DNA of 64,000 nt from contig OZ244040.1 of the NCBI GenBank assembly GCA_965215035.1, positions 620,001-684,000 of the forward strand, in the 5' to 3' direction. This stretch comes from Azophilus sp965215035. GTDB taxonomy: Bacteria > Pseudomonadota > Gammaproteobacteria > Pseudomonadales > Azotimanducaceae. Of this stretch, positions 28,072 through 37,207 are shown piece by piece (the first letter of the stretch is position 1; every line of letters starts with the position of its first letter). A model generated the notes under the pieces. The model ran no database searches. It saw only the letters and a program-made list of their open reading frames with translations, and had not been told where the DNA came from. The translations under genes and the position numbers were made by a program.

Positions 28072-28159
28072 AACCGATTGATTTCGCTTAAGGCAATCAG
28101 GTGATGGTGTGCTTGTTCAGAGCTTCCCTAGCCCGTCGCAGCGCACAACGGCCTGCGGT

Positions 28160-29614
28160 TCAGAACCGCTCCATCCTAGAGAATGGCAGTTTGCCGCCGT
28201 GCACATGCATGCCGCCCAATTCGACGCAACGGCTGGGTTGCGGAATGCCCTTACCGGGGTTGAGCAGTCGGCCGGGGTCGAAGACCTCCTTGACCCGCTC
28301 GAACTGGGCAAGCTCCCCGGCACCGAATTGAACGCACATCTGGTCCAGTTTCTCCACGCCCACACCATGTTCTCCGGTTACCGTGCCCCCCGCCTCGACA
28401 CAGAGCTCCAGAATTCTGCCGCCCAGCCGCTCGGCCCGCTCAAGCTGACCCGTCTGGTTGGCATCATAGAGAATGAGGGGATGCAGGTTGCCGTCGCCGG
28501 CGTGAAAGACGTTGGCAACGGCAAGCCCATGTTCCTTCGACAGTTCCGAGATGCCCGCGAGCACATCGGCGAGCGCCCGCCGGGGAATGGTGCCGTCCAT
28601 GCAATAGTAGTCGGGAGAGATACGGCCCATCGCGGGAAAGGCGGCCTTGCGCCCCGACCACAGGCGCGCCTGACGTTCCGGGTCGCGGGCGCATTGGATG
28701 TCGTAGGCACCGTTGCCGGCAAGCACCGGCTCGACGGCGGCCTCCAACGCAGCGAGTTCCTCCGCCACGCCATCGAGTTCGCAAAGCAAAATGGCCGCCG
28801 CGTCCCGGGGATAGCCAGCACCGGCAAAGTCCTCCGTCGCCCGAATGGCGAGCGCGTCCATCATCTCCAGCCCCGCCGGGACGATGCCCTGGCGGATGAT
28901 CTCGGTCACCGACCGGCCGGCATCGACTAGGTGCCGGAACGCCGCCAACAACACCAATTTTGCGGGCGGGTTGGGCAACAGGCGCACCGTGATCTCCGTG
29001 ACCACCCCCAGCAGCCCTTCGCTGCCGCACATGAGCGCCATAAGATCATAGCCCGGATAGTCGAAGCCCCTACCGCCCAAGTTCAGCAACTCGCCCTCCA
29101 TGGTGAGCACACGCAGGCCGACCACGTTGTGCACCGTGAGGCCGTACTTTAGGCAGTGCACGCCGCCGGAGTTCTCGGCGACATTGCCGCCTATGCTACA
29201 GGCAAGCTGGGACGAGGGGTCGGGCGCATAGTAGAGGCCGTGCGGCGCGGCCGCCTCGCTCACCGCTAGGTTGCGCACCCCGGGTTGCAGCCGGGCTACG
29301 CAGTTGTCCGGGTCCACTTCGAGGATGCGGTTCAGCTTGGAGAGCCCGAGCACCAGGCCACCCGCCACCGGCCGGGCACCTCCAGAGAGGCCGGTACCGG
29401 CACCGCGCGGCACCACGGGCACGCCGTGCTCGCGGCAGATGGCCAGCACCTTCGCAACTTGATCTTCGGTTTCGGGTAGGGCGGCCACCCAGGGAACTTC
29501 CCGGATGGCCGTCAGCGCATCGGTCTCGTAGGGTACAAGCGCCGCGGCCTCGGTAATCAGACAACCGGCGGGCAAGGTCGCCCGCAAACGCTTGAGGACC
29601 GCGGAACGGTTCAT
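28160..29614 (-). CDS. glcD: Glycolate oxidase subunit GlcD
   Basis: A 484-residue flavin dehydrogenase of the FAD_binding_4 / oxidase C family. Key parts: PVVPRGAGTGLSGGARPVAG (FAD pyrophosphate loop), IGGNVAENSGGVHCLKYG, GSEGLLGVVTEITVRLLP, and the C-terminal FHAGDGNLHPLILYD and GGTVTGEHGVGVEKLDQM. This is the catalytic subunit that oxidises glycolate (or D-lactate) to the 2-oxo acid. First gene of glcDEF on the minus strand. A glyoxalase I gene lies downstream of its promoter side on the same strand, with a 90-base repeat between. Confidence 0.93.
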   Translation of the reverse strand: MNRSAVLKRLRATLPAGCLITEAAALVPYETDALTAIREVPWVAALPETEDQVAKVLAICREHGVPVVPRGAGTGLSGGARPVAGGLVLGLSKLNRILEVDPDNCVARLQPGVRNLAVSEAAAPHGLYYAPDPSSQLACSIGGNVAENSGGVHCLKYGLTVHNVVGLRVLTMEGELLNLGGRGFDYPGYDLMALMCGSEGLLGVVTEITVRLLPNPPAKLVLLAAFRHLVDAGRSVTEIIRQGIVPAGLEMMDALAIRATEDFAGAGYPRDAAAILLCELDGVAEELAALEAAVEPVLAGNGAYDIQCARDPERQARLWSGRKAAFPAMGRISPDYYCMDGTIPRRALADVLAGISELSKEHGLAVANVFHAGDGNLHPLILYDANQTGQLERAERLGGRILELCVEAGGTVTGEHGVGVEKLDQMCVQFGAGELAQFERVKEVFDPGRLLNPGKGIPQPSRCVELGGMHVHGGKLPFSRMERF

Positions 29615-29664
29615 CGCGCCAGTATGACACCGCGGGTTGCCGGTGTCATCGGGACGCCGCGGCC

Positions 29665-29754
29665 GGTAAGTGTATTAGTTTAAATTTGTGGACCGAGCGG
29701 CGGCACGGCACACAGGGGATTCGGCAGGCTCGGGATGCAAACCGATACACTACC
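29665..29754. repeat. 90-base inverted repeat, copy C
   Basis: Left arm GGTAAGTGTATTAGTTTAAA and right arm ending CGATACACTACC are near mirror images. The centre GGCACGGCACACAGGGGATT is shared with copy D. It lies between the gloA stop and the glcD start, both on the minus strand. Confidence 0.75.
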
Positions 29755-29807
29755 CCACGGCCCCGCCGGGAGCACAGCGCGGCGGCGGCACTCCGGTTGC
29801 CTTTATC

Positions 29808-30203
29808 CTATACGTAGCGCCCGCCGCGCTCCACCACCTCGATCTTGTAGCCGTCGGGATCCTGGACGAAGAAAAACTTGGCCAGTAGCGACCCGTCGTG
29901 GCGCATCTCTTTCACCGGGTTGGGGTTGAAGCCAAGCTGTTCGAAGCGGGCGTGCTCGGTGGCGCAATCATCGACAGACACCGCGACATGGCCGTACCCA
30001 CTACCGTGGGTGTAGGCCTCCTGTTGGTCGTGGTTCCAGGTCAGCTCGATTTCGAATTCGCTCTCGTCGTTGCGCAGGTACGCCAGAGTGAAGCCATCGA
30101 AGTCGAAGCGCTTGGCCAGTTCCAGGCCGAAGGCGCGTTGGTAGAAATGCATGGATTTTTCCAGGTCCAGGACGCGGACCATGGTGTGAATTGCTTTAGC
30201 CAC
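29808..30203 (-). CDS. gloA: Lactoylglutathione lyase (glyoxalase I)
   Basis: About 131 residues of the vicinal-oxygen-chelate fold. MVRVLDLEKSMHFYQRAFGL at the start, ELTWNHDQQEAYTHGSGYGH with a metal-ligand histidine, and FFVQDPDGYKIEVVERGG with the catalytic glutamate are standard for glyoxalase I. It isomerises the hemithioacetal of methylglyoxal and glutathione to S-lactoylglutathione. I use the GTG at 30203, which has GGAGAA 8 bases upstream and gives the normal length; the frame is open upstream to 30299 without similarity. Single gene on the minus strand. Confidence 0.9.
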   Translation of the reverse strand: MAKAIHTMVRVLDLEKSMHFYQRAFGLELAKRFDFDGFTLAYLRNDESEFEIELTWNHDQQEAYTHGSGYGHVAVSVDDCATEHARFEQLGFNPNPVKEMRHDGSLLAKFFFVQDPDGYKIEVVERGGRYV

Positions 30204-30333
30204 GGCAAATTCTCCGGTTAGACGGTGCGCCGAATCGCCGACGCGGACGGGTTGCTGCGCCAAGTGCTGCGGCGCGGTTTCATGTGCATAATCCTCCAAC
30301 GGGCATTCTAGCCGTTCGCCGCAATTAGTCTAT

Positions 30334-30346
30334 CTGAGCCACTACC
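30334..30346. repeat. Half copy of the inverted repeat
   Basis: CTGAGCCACTACC is identical to the right arm end of copy A. No matching left arm is seen. It lies about 65 bases upstream of the TonB receptor start. Confidence 0.35.
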
Positions 30347-30411
30347 CCTTGCCCATAGAGCCTTTTTCTTTGATGATGGGGCTGCATCCATATGGGAGGG
30401 AGTATCGGATA

Positions 30412-32670
30412 ATGAACATTGCACTATCAATGGGCGTTCGTGCGGCAACAGTTGCGGCATCGCTGGTGGCCCTGGGGCTCGCGCCCATGGCCCATACCGA
30501 AACCAGGGACGAAACCCGCGCCGACCAGGGCCTGGTGGAGGAAATTCTGGTAACCGCACGCAAGCGGGAGGAATCCGTACTGGAGATTCCAGAGTCGCTG
30601 TCGGTGCTCTCCGGAGACGATATCACCCGGCAGAACATCAAGGATCTGAAGGATGTGGGCTTCAAGGTGCCCAACCTCAACCTATCCATGCGTCTTGATG
30701 GGTTTCCGAACGTATCCATTCGTGGGCTCGGTGCCTTCGGCAACACCCAAGGCGTGGGTTTCTACCTTGATGACGTGCAGATATTCTCCGATGCCTCGTC
30801 GCGCTTCGGGGACCTCGCCCGCATCGAGGTGCTCAAGGGGCCCCAGGGCACACTGTACGGCGGCAGCAACATCGGCGGCGCCATCAAGTTTGTTAGTGCC
30901 CGGCCCGATCCCGGGGAAGCCTTCGGCCGCATCAAGGTGCTCGGCGGCGAACAGAACATGATCGACGTCGAAGCCAGCGTGAACGCGCCCTTAGGTGATG
31001 GGGGCTGGGCCATGCGGCTGTTCGGCTTCGGTGCCCGCCATGACGGGTTTCTCAAGCAACGCAACGCCGTGCGGCTCAACGGCCAACGCACCGCCAACAA
31101 AGAGAACACAGGCGAAACCGAGGCCTACGGTGCCCGGGCCATGCTCGCCGGTCCACTCGCCGAGAACCTAGCACTGTTCGCCTCGGTGCGGTGGAATGAG
31201 TACGACGGCCCCAACAACACCTGGAGCCGGGAACTGGTTACAGAGAACTTCCAATACCCGCGGGTAATCAACACGTCACCGCACAACCCGCGTCATACAC
31301 GCCGAACCTATGCGGCCATGGTGGAACTGGTATGGGAACTGGAGGAATTCGATATCGTATCCGTCACCTCCTACACGGATACCGATAGCGACCGTCAATC
31401 AGACCTCGACATCCGGGAGGAATTTCTGCTCGACCTGTTCCGGCCCGAGAAGATGAACGTTCTCACTCAGGAATTGCGCTTCACATCCACTGGCGATGCA
31501 CCGGTGCAATGGATCGCCGGCGCCTACTATTCGCTGTACGACGAAGCGATGGATTCCCATCTTATCATCTACGACAGCCGGGTAACGGCCGATGGCCGGC
31601 TGGACGGGGTGCTGGGCTGCATCGCCGGGGATCTTTGTTCCGGCATCTGGGCCGGGGAGGTTGTCCCACCCAACGAAGAAGCCGAGGAGTTTCTTCTGCC
31701 ATTCGAGTTCCGCCGACGCGATAAGAGCCACCTGGCCGCCTTCGCCAACGTCACCTACGAAGTCGAAGACTGGGAACTGGGCCTGGGGCTGCGCGTTGAC
31801 CAATGGAAGAACAAGAGCAAGAACCTCGACGTCAATCTATCCAGCGGCCTGAAGGAAACAGAAGTCCTGCCCCGGGCCTCCATCAGCCGTTGGCTAAACG
31901 ACGACTCCATGATGTACGCCACCATCGCCCTCGGCTATGAACCGGGTGGCCTGAACATCGGAGAATTCGGGCTGCTTCCCTTCAACGCCGAGAAGGCCAC
32001 CAGCTACGAGGTCGGTTGGAAGGGCCGCTGGGCGGACGGCCGCGCCACGGCATCAATCGCCGGGTTCTTCATCGACTACAACAAGCGGCAGGTCGAGTAC
32101 CACATCGCCACGCCGAGTGGGCCGGTGGAAGGCATCGGCAACTTTGGAGATTCCGAGCAGTTGGGTTTCGAGGCCGACCTGTCCGTGCAAGTGAGCGACG
32201 AGCTAAGCCTGTCGTTCGCCGTCGGGGCCACCGATGCCGAGTGGACTGGGGAAACCCTTGCCTACGACATCGATTTCGACGGAGAAAAGCCACCGAACGT
32301 GCCCGAGTTCAGTTGGAACATCAATGCAGACTACCGCCAGCCCATGAACGGCAATATGGACTTCCTATTCGGCGTGCAGGTCAGCAAGAACGGTGCCTAC
32401 GAGGGCGTGCAGGCCTATTACCCAGTCCGCAACCCCAGCTACACCATCATCAATGCCCAGGTGGGCGTGGCCGGGGAGAACTGGGAACTGACGGTGAATG
32501 CCGAGAATCTGGCCGACAAGAACTACTACACCGATGTGCAAAGTTTCCCGAACTTTTTCTTGCTCGACGCGGACGACGTTTGTGTATACCCCAACGGTGA
32601 TGCGTGCGTCACCATCGGCACACTTGGTCAGCCGCGCCTGATCACGGCAAGTCTGAGTTACTTTTTCTAG
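30412..32670 (+). CDS. TonB-dependent receptor 1
   Basis: About 752 residues: signal peptide, a TonB-box-like VEEILVTARKREESVLEIP, a plug domain with SIRGLGAFGN and GPQGTLYGGSNIGGAIKFV, and a 22-strand-type barrel ending in SLSYFF. It imports a scarce compound across the outer membrane using TonB energy. The plug shows the pattern of the large sphingomonad/marine group of receptors for complex organics, not a classical siderophore type; the ligand is not known. The ATG at 30412 has GGGAGGGAG upstream. It overlaps the convergent cupin gene by 4 bases at the stop codons. No partner genes for a transport system are adjacent. Confidence 0.9.
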   Translation: MNIALSMGVRAATVAASLVALGLAPMAHTETRDETRADQGLVEEILVTARKREESVLEIPESLSVLSGDDITRQNIKDLKDVGFKVPNLNLSMRLDGFPNVSIRGLGAFGNTQGVGFYLDDVQIFSDASSRFGDLARIEVLKGPQGTLYGGSNIGGAIKFVSARPDPGEAFGRIKVLGGEQNMIDVEASVNAPLGDGGWAMRLFGFGARHDGFLKQRNAVRLNGQRTANKENTGETEAYGARAMLAGPLAENLALFASVRWNEYDGPNNTWSRELVTENFQYPRVINTSPHNPRHTRRTYAAMVELVWELEEFDIVSVTSYTDTDSDRQSDLDIREEFLLDLFRPEKMNVLTQELRFTSTGDAPVQWIAGAYYSLYDEAMDSHLIIYDSRVTADGRLDGVLGCIAGDLCSGIWAGEVVPPNEEAEEFLLPFEFRRRDKSHLAAFANVTYEVEDWELGLGLRVDQWKNKSKNLDVNLSSGLKETEVLPRASISRWLNDDSMMYATIALGYEPGGLNIGEFGLLPFNAEKATSYEVGWKGRWADGRATASIAGFFIDYNKRQVEYHIATPSGPVEGIGNFGDSEQLGFEADLSVQVSDELSLSFAVGATDAEWTGETLAYDIDFDGEKPPNVPEFSWNINADYRQPMNGNMDFLFGVQVSKNGAYEGVQAYYPVRNPSYTIINAQVGVAGENWELTVNAENLADKNYYTDVQSFPNFFLLDADDVCVYPNGDACVTIGTLGQPRLITASLSYFF

Positions 32671-33104
32671 TCAGAGCCCCGCCAGGCATCATAGACTTGC
32701 TGCCAGCCGACCAGGGCGACGGTGTTGCCGTCGTCGTCGATGAAGTTCAGCGGACCTAGGAAGGTCATGTAGAACTCGCTGTCCTCGTCGAACTCGGTGT
32801 GGTCGTGCTGCGCATTGCAGGCCTCGTAGCCGTAACCCGGTGCCACGGCGGTCGCCCCGCCCTCGACGCTGCCGCCGCGCACGTGCATGCGCCCCTTGGT
32901 CAGAAAGTATTCACCGGGGCCCATATGAATGTGCTTCGCGAACGAAGAACCCTTCGGGCAATCGAAGATCGCTGTCCAGGCACCCGCCTCCGGCGATACG
33001 TGCAGCAGCTTCCAGCGAATGCGGCCACTGCAAAGGCCCTCTGGAAAATCAACCCAATCGACATCGTCCATTTGGACATAATCGGCCATAAGCGCTTCAG
33101 CCAT
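32667..33104 (-). CDS. Cupin protein resembling 2,4'-dihydroxyacetophenone dioxygenase
   Basis: About 145 residues of a single-domain cupin. Metal-binding histidines are in FAKHIHMGPGEYFLTKGR (HxH ... E) and in NAQHDHTEF. The layout RWKLLHVSPEAGAWTAIFDC before the first motif resembles the family of 2,4'-dihydroxyacetophenone and acetylacetone dioxygenases, which cleave C-C bonds with iron and oxygen. That reaction is not proven here; it could be another small cupin. The ATG at 33104 has GGAGGAA upstream. It ends on the same CTAG as the receptor coming from the other strand. Confidence 0.7.
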   Translation of the reverse strand: MAEALMADYVQMDDVDWVDFPEGLCSGRIRWKLLHVSPEAGAWTAIFDCPKGSSFAKHIHMGPGEYFLTKGRMHVRGGSVEGGATAVAPGYGYEACNAQHDHTEFDEDSEFYMTFLGPLNFIDDDGNTVALVGWQQVYDAWRGSD

Positions 33105-33231
33105 TGTTTCCTCCACTTGTTACCCCGCGGCGAGCGCCTTGACCCGCCGCCCAACGCAAACACCACCCCCGCTCTATACAGCCCCGGAGGCGGCACAGAG
33201 TCCAGTTTCTTACTCCAGAGTGCCCAGGTCA

Positions 33232-33384
33232 ACCATCGTGCACACGGGCGCGCTGTGAGGCGACCGCGTGGCGACCGGCGATCACCAGATTCGCCAACCC
33301 CAGCGGCGTCGCGATGCGTTGCGTGTTCTTCGCTAGATCCCGGTACCTCACCCTGCCGTAGCCGAAATGGCGCTTCACGTATGT
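33232..33384 (-). pseudogene. IS5-type transposase, C-terminal remnant
   Basis: The minus strand reads TYVKRHFGYGRVRYRDLAKN followed by ATPLGLANLVIAG, the familiar end of IS5-family transposases (VKRxFGYxKxRYRGLAKN ... LFALANL). Only about 50 residues remain. It lies in the 507-base gap between the cupin gene and the sulfotransferase fusion; the rest of that gap shows nothing else recognisable apart from a -10 box. Confidence 0.6.
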
Positions 33385-33551
33385 GCCCGCGGCTGCCGCA
33401 ATCGAGGCGCGAGGAGCGAAGTTTGGCCGGCTTGGCAGCGCGGGTGCGCTTGGCCGAGTTGGAAACCCAACTGCGCGGCCTGGCCAGATCACGTCGGGCC
33501 CGGGTGAACGAAATCGCTTCAATTGCCGCGGATGCCCACCGGCCTTGTGTG

Positions 33552-33557
33552 TATAAT
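33552..33557 (+). promoter_or_regulatory. Consensus -10 box (TATAAT) before the sulfotransferase fusion
   Basis: A perfect TATAAT lies 54 bases before the ATG at 33612. The matching -35 position (GCGGAT region) is poor, so support is limited to the -10 box and its position in a non-coding stretch. Confidence 0.35.
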
Positions 33558-33611
33558 GTGCCCCGAATCGCACTAATCGTGGTTTCCCGGCCTAGCCGCA
33601 CTCCTGCATCA

Positions 33612-35183
33612 ATGTCCCAATCCACAACTGCGCCTTTGGACGAGGCTGGGCCACTGTTTCTAATCGGTGCCCCGCGCTCGGGCACCACCATCCTGACCCG
33701 TTTGCTGAACGCCCACAGGCAGATCCTGCTGACCAACGAATCCGCCGTCTTTCTGCAGTTGAACGCCATCGTGGCGAAGAGCCAGGTGGGGTCGCGTTCC
33801 GGCATTCTGTTCGGTAAGGCCTACCATGAACTTTGGGCGGCACACCTGCACAGCCAAGTGAAGGCTTTGGTGGAGCCCTTCTATGGCCAGATAGCGCAAC
33901 GGGAGGGCAAGGAGCAGCTAAGGTATTGGGGAGAGAAACATCCGCACCTGAATAGCTGCCTGCCATTGGTGACGGAACTGTATCCACAGGCCACCTACAT
34001 CTACGCTGTTCGCGACCCCCGGGACGCTGCCTGCTCCATGGCGGAAATGGGCGGCGTGCCGATCAGCCGCGCCGTGGACAACTGGATGCGTTTCGCTGAT
34101 GCCTACGAGGCTTTCGTCGCCAAGCTGCCGGAAGAACGGCTGCGTGTGGTGCGCTACGAAGATCTGGTGCGGGATTATGAAATCGTGCTAACTGACCTGC
34201 TGCGATCCTTGGGGTTGGCGCTCGATGCGGATGCGCGGGCCTACCTAGCGCAGCACAGCAGTCGGGACAGCCACAAACCGGGTGCATGGCGCATCGTTGA
34301 CTTCCAAGCCAAGTCGGTAGACCGCTGGCGGCGGGAGATGACCAAGGAAGAGCAAGCCCATGCCGAACGCCGGTGCAGTGCCTTTCTGGCGGCCCACGGC
34401 TATGAAGCCGCTTCAGGCGAGGTGGAGACACAGGACGGCACCATTTATTTTGACTGTAACATTTGCGGTGCAAGCAACAGCCTGGCGCGGTCTGAATTCG
34501 ACCGGGAGCGCAGCAGTTGCTGGCGCTGCGGTTCCTCAGTGCGCACTAGATCCGTCGTCCATTTGCTGTCTTTGGAGCTCTTTGGGGAGAGCCTCAAGTT
34601 GCCGGACTTTCCGAAACGAAAGGACATCAAGGGCATCGGTCTCAGCGATTGGCATGGTTACGCCAAGGGCTTGGCCAAGCGGCTAGGCTACCTGAACGCC
34701 AGCTACCACAAGCCCCCGAAACTGGACATTTGCCATCCCCGCGGCCTAGCGCCGGTGGACTTCCTGCTGGCCTCTGAGGTGTTTGAGCATGTCGCCCCTC
34801 CTGTGCACAGCGCATTCTGTGGCGCCTACAGCCTGTTGCGGCCGGGGGGTGTACTGGTGCTGACCGTCCCCTTCGTTAACCGGCGGCACACCGTGGAGCA
34901 CTTCCCTGAGCTATTCGACTACCAACTCAGCAAGGCCAAGAACGGCGCAGTAAAGCTGATTAACAGGACCTTTGATGGACGGCGGCAAGTGTTCCGGGAT
35001 CTTAGCTTTCATGGCGGCGCCGGGGAGACGCTGGAGATGCGGCGGTTCTCCAGAGGCGACCTCATAGCCAACCTGCGTTCCGCCGGCTTTGATAGGGTGC
35101 GGGTGTGCGGGGAGGACTATGAACGCCACGGCATCATCTGGCGGCACCCTTACTCCACACCGCTGGTTGCGCACAGATCCTGA
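33612..35183 (+). CDS. Sulfotransferase / zinc-ribbon / methyltransferase fusion
   Basis: About 523 residues with two enzymes. Residues 15-265 are a PAPS-dependent sulfotransferase: FLIGAPRSGTTIL is the 5'-phosphosulfate loop and YAVRDPRDAACSMAEM the 3'-phosphate site, with RYEDL after it. Residues 280-310 contain CNIC and CWRC, a zinc ribbon. Residues 332-520 are a class I methyltransferase region: LASEVFEHVAPPVHS and LLRPGGVLVLTVPF are motifs like those of Methyltransf_11, while motif I is unusual (GIGLSDWHGYAKGLAKRLGY) and lacks the normal GxGxG. No ribosome site is obvious; the ATG fits the domain start. It probably modifies a glycan or lipid head group with both sulfate and methyl. Acceptor unknown. 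Confidence 0.8.
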   Translation: MSQSTTAPLDEAGPLFLIGAPRSGTTILTRLLNAHRQILLTNESAVFLQLNAIVAKSQVGSRSGILFGKAYHELWAAHLHSQVKALVEPFYGQIAQREGKEQLRYWGEKHPHLNSCLPLVTELYPQATYIYAVRDPRDAACSMAEMGGVPISRAVDNWMRFADAYEAFVAKLPEERLRVVRYEDLVRDYEIVLTDLLRSLGLALDADARAYLAQHSSRDSHKPGAWRIVDFQAKSVDRWRREMTKEEQAHAERRCSAFLAAHGYEAASGEVETQDGTIYFDCNICGASNSLARSEFDRERSSCWRCGSSVRTRSVVHLLSLELFGESLKLPDFPKRKDIKGIGLSDWHGYAKGLAKRLGYLNASYHKPPKLDICHPRGLAPVDFLLASEVFEHVAPPVHSAFCGAYSLLRPGGVLVLTVPFVNRRHTVEHFPELFDYQLSKAKNGAVKLINRTFDGRRQVFRDLSFHGGAGETLEMRRFSRGDLIANLRSAGFDRVRVCGEDYERHGIIWRHPYSTPLVAHRS

Positions 35184-35729
35184 ACTGCTTCTGGTTTAGG
35201 GTCTCTAGGCGGGGCGGCCATTTGCGGGTCCATGCTGCCCAGGCCCCTCAAGCGGCGACCTGAGCGGGTTTACCGGCCTTTACACCCTGCTCAAAGTGCT
35301 CCCTCGCCTTGCCGATCCTGCTGCGCGTCCCTTTAGTTGCTTCACCACTTTGCCCGCCTTCCCGAGCACATATTCCCGCGCACTGCTGCCATGTTCATGC
35401 TCAGACAGATGAACCAGAGGGCACATTGGTCACCAGCCCCTGCAACGTGGTGGTGCTCCAATTGCCAAGCTGCCCGGCCGCGCCGCCGAACCAGACGTTC
35501 AGATGCTCGTCGGCGCTTGCCGCCATCTTAGGATCTTGTAATGGATGTTACGCGACGCCTTGGCGTACGGAAGGCCAAACGAGTATATTGTTTTCCTAGA
35601 GGCTACCCCCGGTGCCATAGGTACCGAGCCAGCGCACAACCTTGACCTCCGCTGTGTCGGGCGGGAACATGTCGGGGTGGCACTGCTTCAACACATCCGC
35701 AACCACCCGCCTCGACGCTTGGGTAAACC
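35184..35729. other. Gene-free stretch with unassigned coding-like pieces
   Basis: No gene is convincing. On the minus strand, 35606-35708 would read VADVLKQCHPDMFPPDTAEV and then KVVRWLGTYGTGGSL before a stop. Another piece near 35400-35530 reads HLNVWFGGAAGQLGNW. Both look more like protein than chance, but I do not recognise a family. They may be worn remnants. Confidence 0.3.
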
Positions 35730-37052
35730 ATGACCCGTCAACGCATCGTCAACGCTCGCATCGTCAACGAGGGCGCCACCATCGAGGGCGACCTGCTCAT
35801 CGAGCGGGGACGCATCGCGGCCATCGGCCACGCGCCCGATGCCGCAGCCGAGGTATTGGATGCCGAGGGCGGTTGGCTGTTGCCGGGGATGATCGACGAT
35901 CAGGCGCACTTCCGCGAGCCGGGCTTGACTCACAAGGGAACCATCGCCACGGAATCGGCGGCCGCGGTGGCGGGCGGCATCACCAGCTACATGGAGATGC
36001 CGAACTGCGACCCGCCGACCATCGACCAAGTGGCCCTGAACGAAAAGCACAGCCGCGCCGCGACGCGTTCCGCCGCCAACTACGCCTTCTACTTGGGCGC
36101 GACCAACCACAACCTGGAGGCGATCAAGTCCGTCGACCCCGCCACGGCTTGCGGCATCAAGGTGTTCATGGGCGCGAGCACCGGCAACATGCTGGTGGAC
36201 GACATGGCGGCGCTTGAGGGCATATTCGCCGCCGCGCCGCTGGTGATCGCCACCCACTGCGAGGACACGCCCACCATTCTGGCCAACGAAGCCAAGGCCC
36301 GGCAGCGGTATGGCGACGCCATCCCCTTCCACGAACACCCCAACATCCGCTCTGTCGAGGCCTGCTACAAATCCTCTTCGCTGGCTGTTGATTTGGCCCG
36401 GCGGCACGGCTCGAAGCTGCATGTTCTGCACCTCACCACGGCCCGGGAGCTGGAGCTGTTTTCCCGGGGCGACCTGGCCGATAAGCGGATAACCGCCGAA
36501 GTTTGCGTACACCATCTGTATTTCGACGACGGCTGGTACGCCGCCAAGGGCGCGGATATAAAGTGCAACCCGTCCATCAAGCAGCCGAGCGACCGCGAAG
36601 CGCTGTTGGCCGCGGTGAACGAGGGCCGCATCGACGTTATCGCCACCGACCATGCCCCCCATACCCGGCAGGAGAAGGCCCGCCCCTACCTGGAAGCCCC
36701 GGCCGGCCTACCCCTAGCCCAGCACGCCCTGATCTGCCTGTGTGAACATATCGCGACCGGCGGACTGACCATGGAGACCATCGCCGCCAAGACCGCCCAT
36801 GCCCCGGCGCGCCTGTTCGGTGTACGGGAACGGGGCTTCATCCGCGAGGGCTACCACGCGGACCTGGTGCTGTTGCAGAAGCGGCCCATCGCGGGCGACG
36901 CCAACCTGTTTGCCAAGTGCGGCTGGAGCCCCTTTGCGGGCATCGAGTTCAGCCACCGGGTGCGGGCCACCTGGGTGAACGGCCACCGCCGCTACGACGA
37001 CGGGCGCCTGCTCGACGGGCCACCCGGCCGGCCCCTGGTATTCGACCGCTAG
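35730..37052 (+). CDS. Dihydroorotase-type amidohydrolase
   Basis: A 440-residue metal-dependent amidohydrolase. Motifs: GMIDDQAHFREPGLTHKG (the metal strand, here DDQxHFREPG as in many long dihydroorotases), MEMPNCDPPT, GIKVFMGASTGNMLVDD with the lysine that is carboxylated in this fold, THCEDTP, and VIATDHAPHTRQEKARPY. It should interconvert carbamoyl-aspartate and dihydroorotate in pyrimidine synthesis (pyrC-like, class I), although related enzymes such as allantoinase or hydantoinases share the fold. The DHAPHT and NCDPPT motifs favour dihydroorotase. No other pyr genes are near. The ATG is used; there is no strong ribosome site. Confidence 0.82.
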   Translation: MTRQRIVNARIVNEGATIEGDLLIERGRIAAIGHAPDAAAEVLDAEGGWLLPGMIDDQAHFREPGLTHKGTIATESAAAVAGGITSYMEMPNCDPPTIDQVALNEKHSRAATRSAANYAFYLGATNHNLEAIKSVDPATACGIKVFMGASTGNMLVDDMAALEGIFAAAPLVIATHCEDTPTILANEAKARQRYGDAIPFHEHPNIRSVEACYKSSSLAVDLARRHGSKLHVLHLTTARELELFSRGDLADKRITAEVCVHHLYFDDGWYAAKGADIKCNPSIKQPSDREALLAAVNEGRIDVIATDHAPHTRQEKARPYLEAPAGLPLAQHALICLCEHIATGGLTMETIAAKTAHAPARLFGVRERGFIREGYHADLVLLQKRPIAGDANLFAKCGWSPFAGIEFSHRVRATWVNGHRRYDDGRLLDGPPGRPLVFDR

Positions 37053-37207
37053 CCAGCCGCCTTGGAGCACCCGCTCTAGAACCCGACCTTGCCGGGCGAC
37101 TTCCGGGCTCGCCTCGATCGATCGCCAACGGACCGCCCATGCCCTTGTAGCGTTCACACTTTCTGCCAAAATGGCGCCCTTATCATCAGACATGTAGAGA
37201 GAAACCC

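Noticed and set aside
32799..33611. N-terminal extension of the sulfotransferase fusion frame to 32799
   Set aside because: The first 271 codons run through the cupin gene and IS remnant and show no domain; the sulfotransferase begins just after the ATG at 33612.
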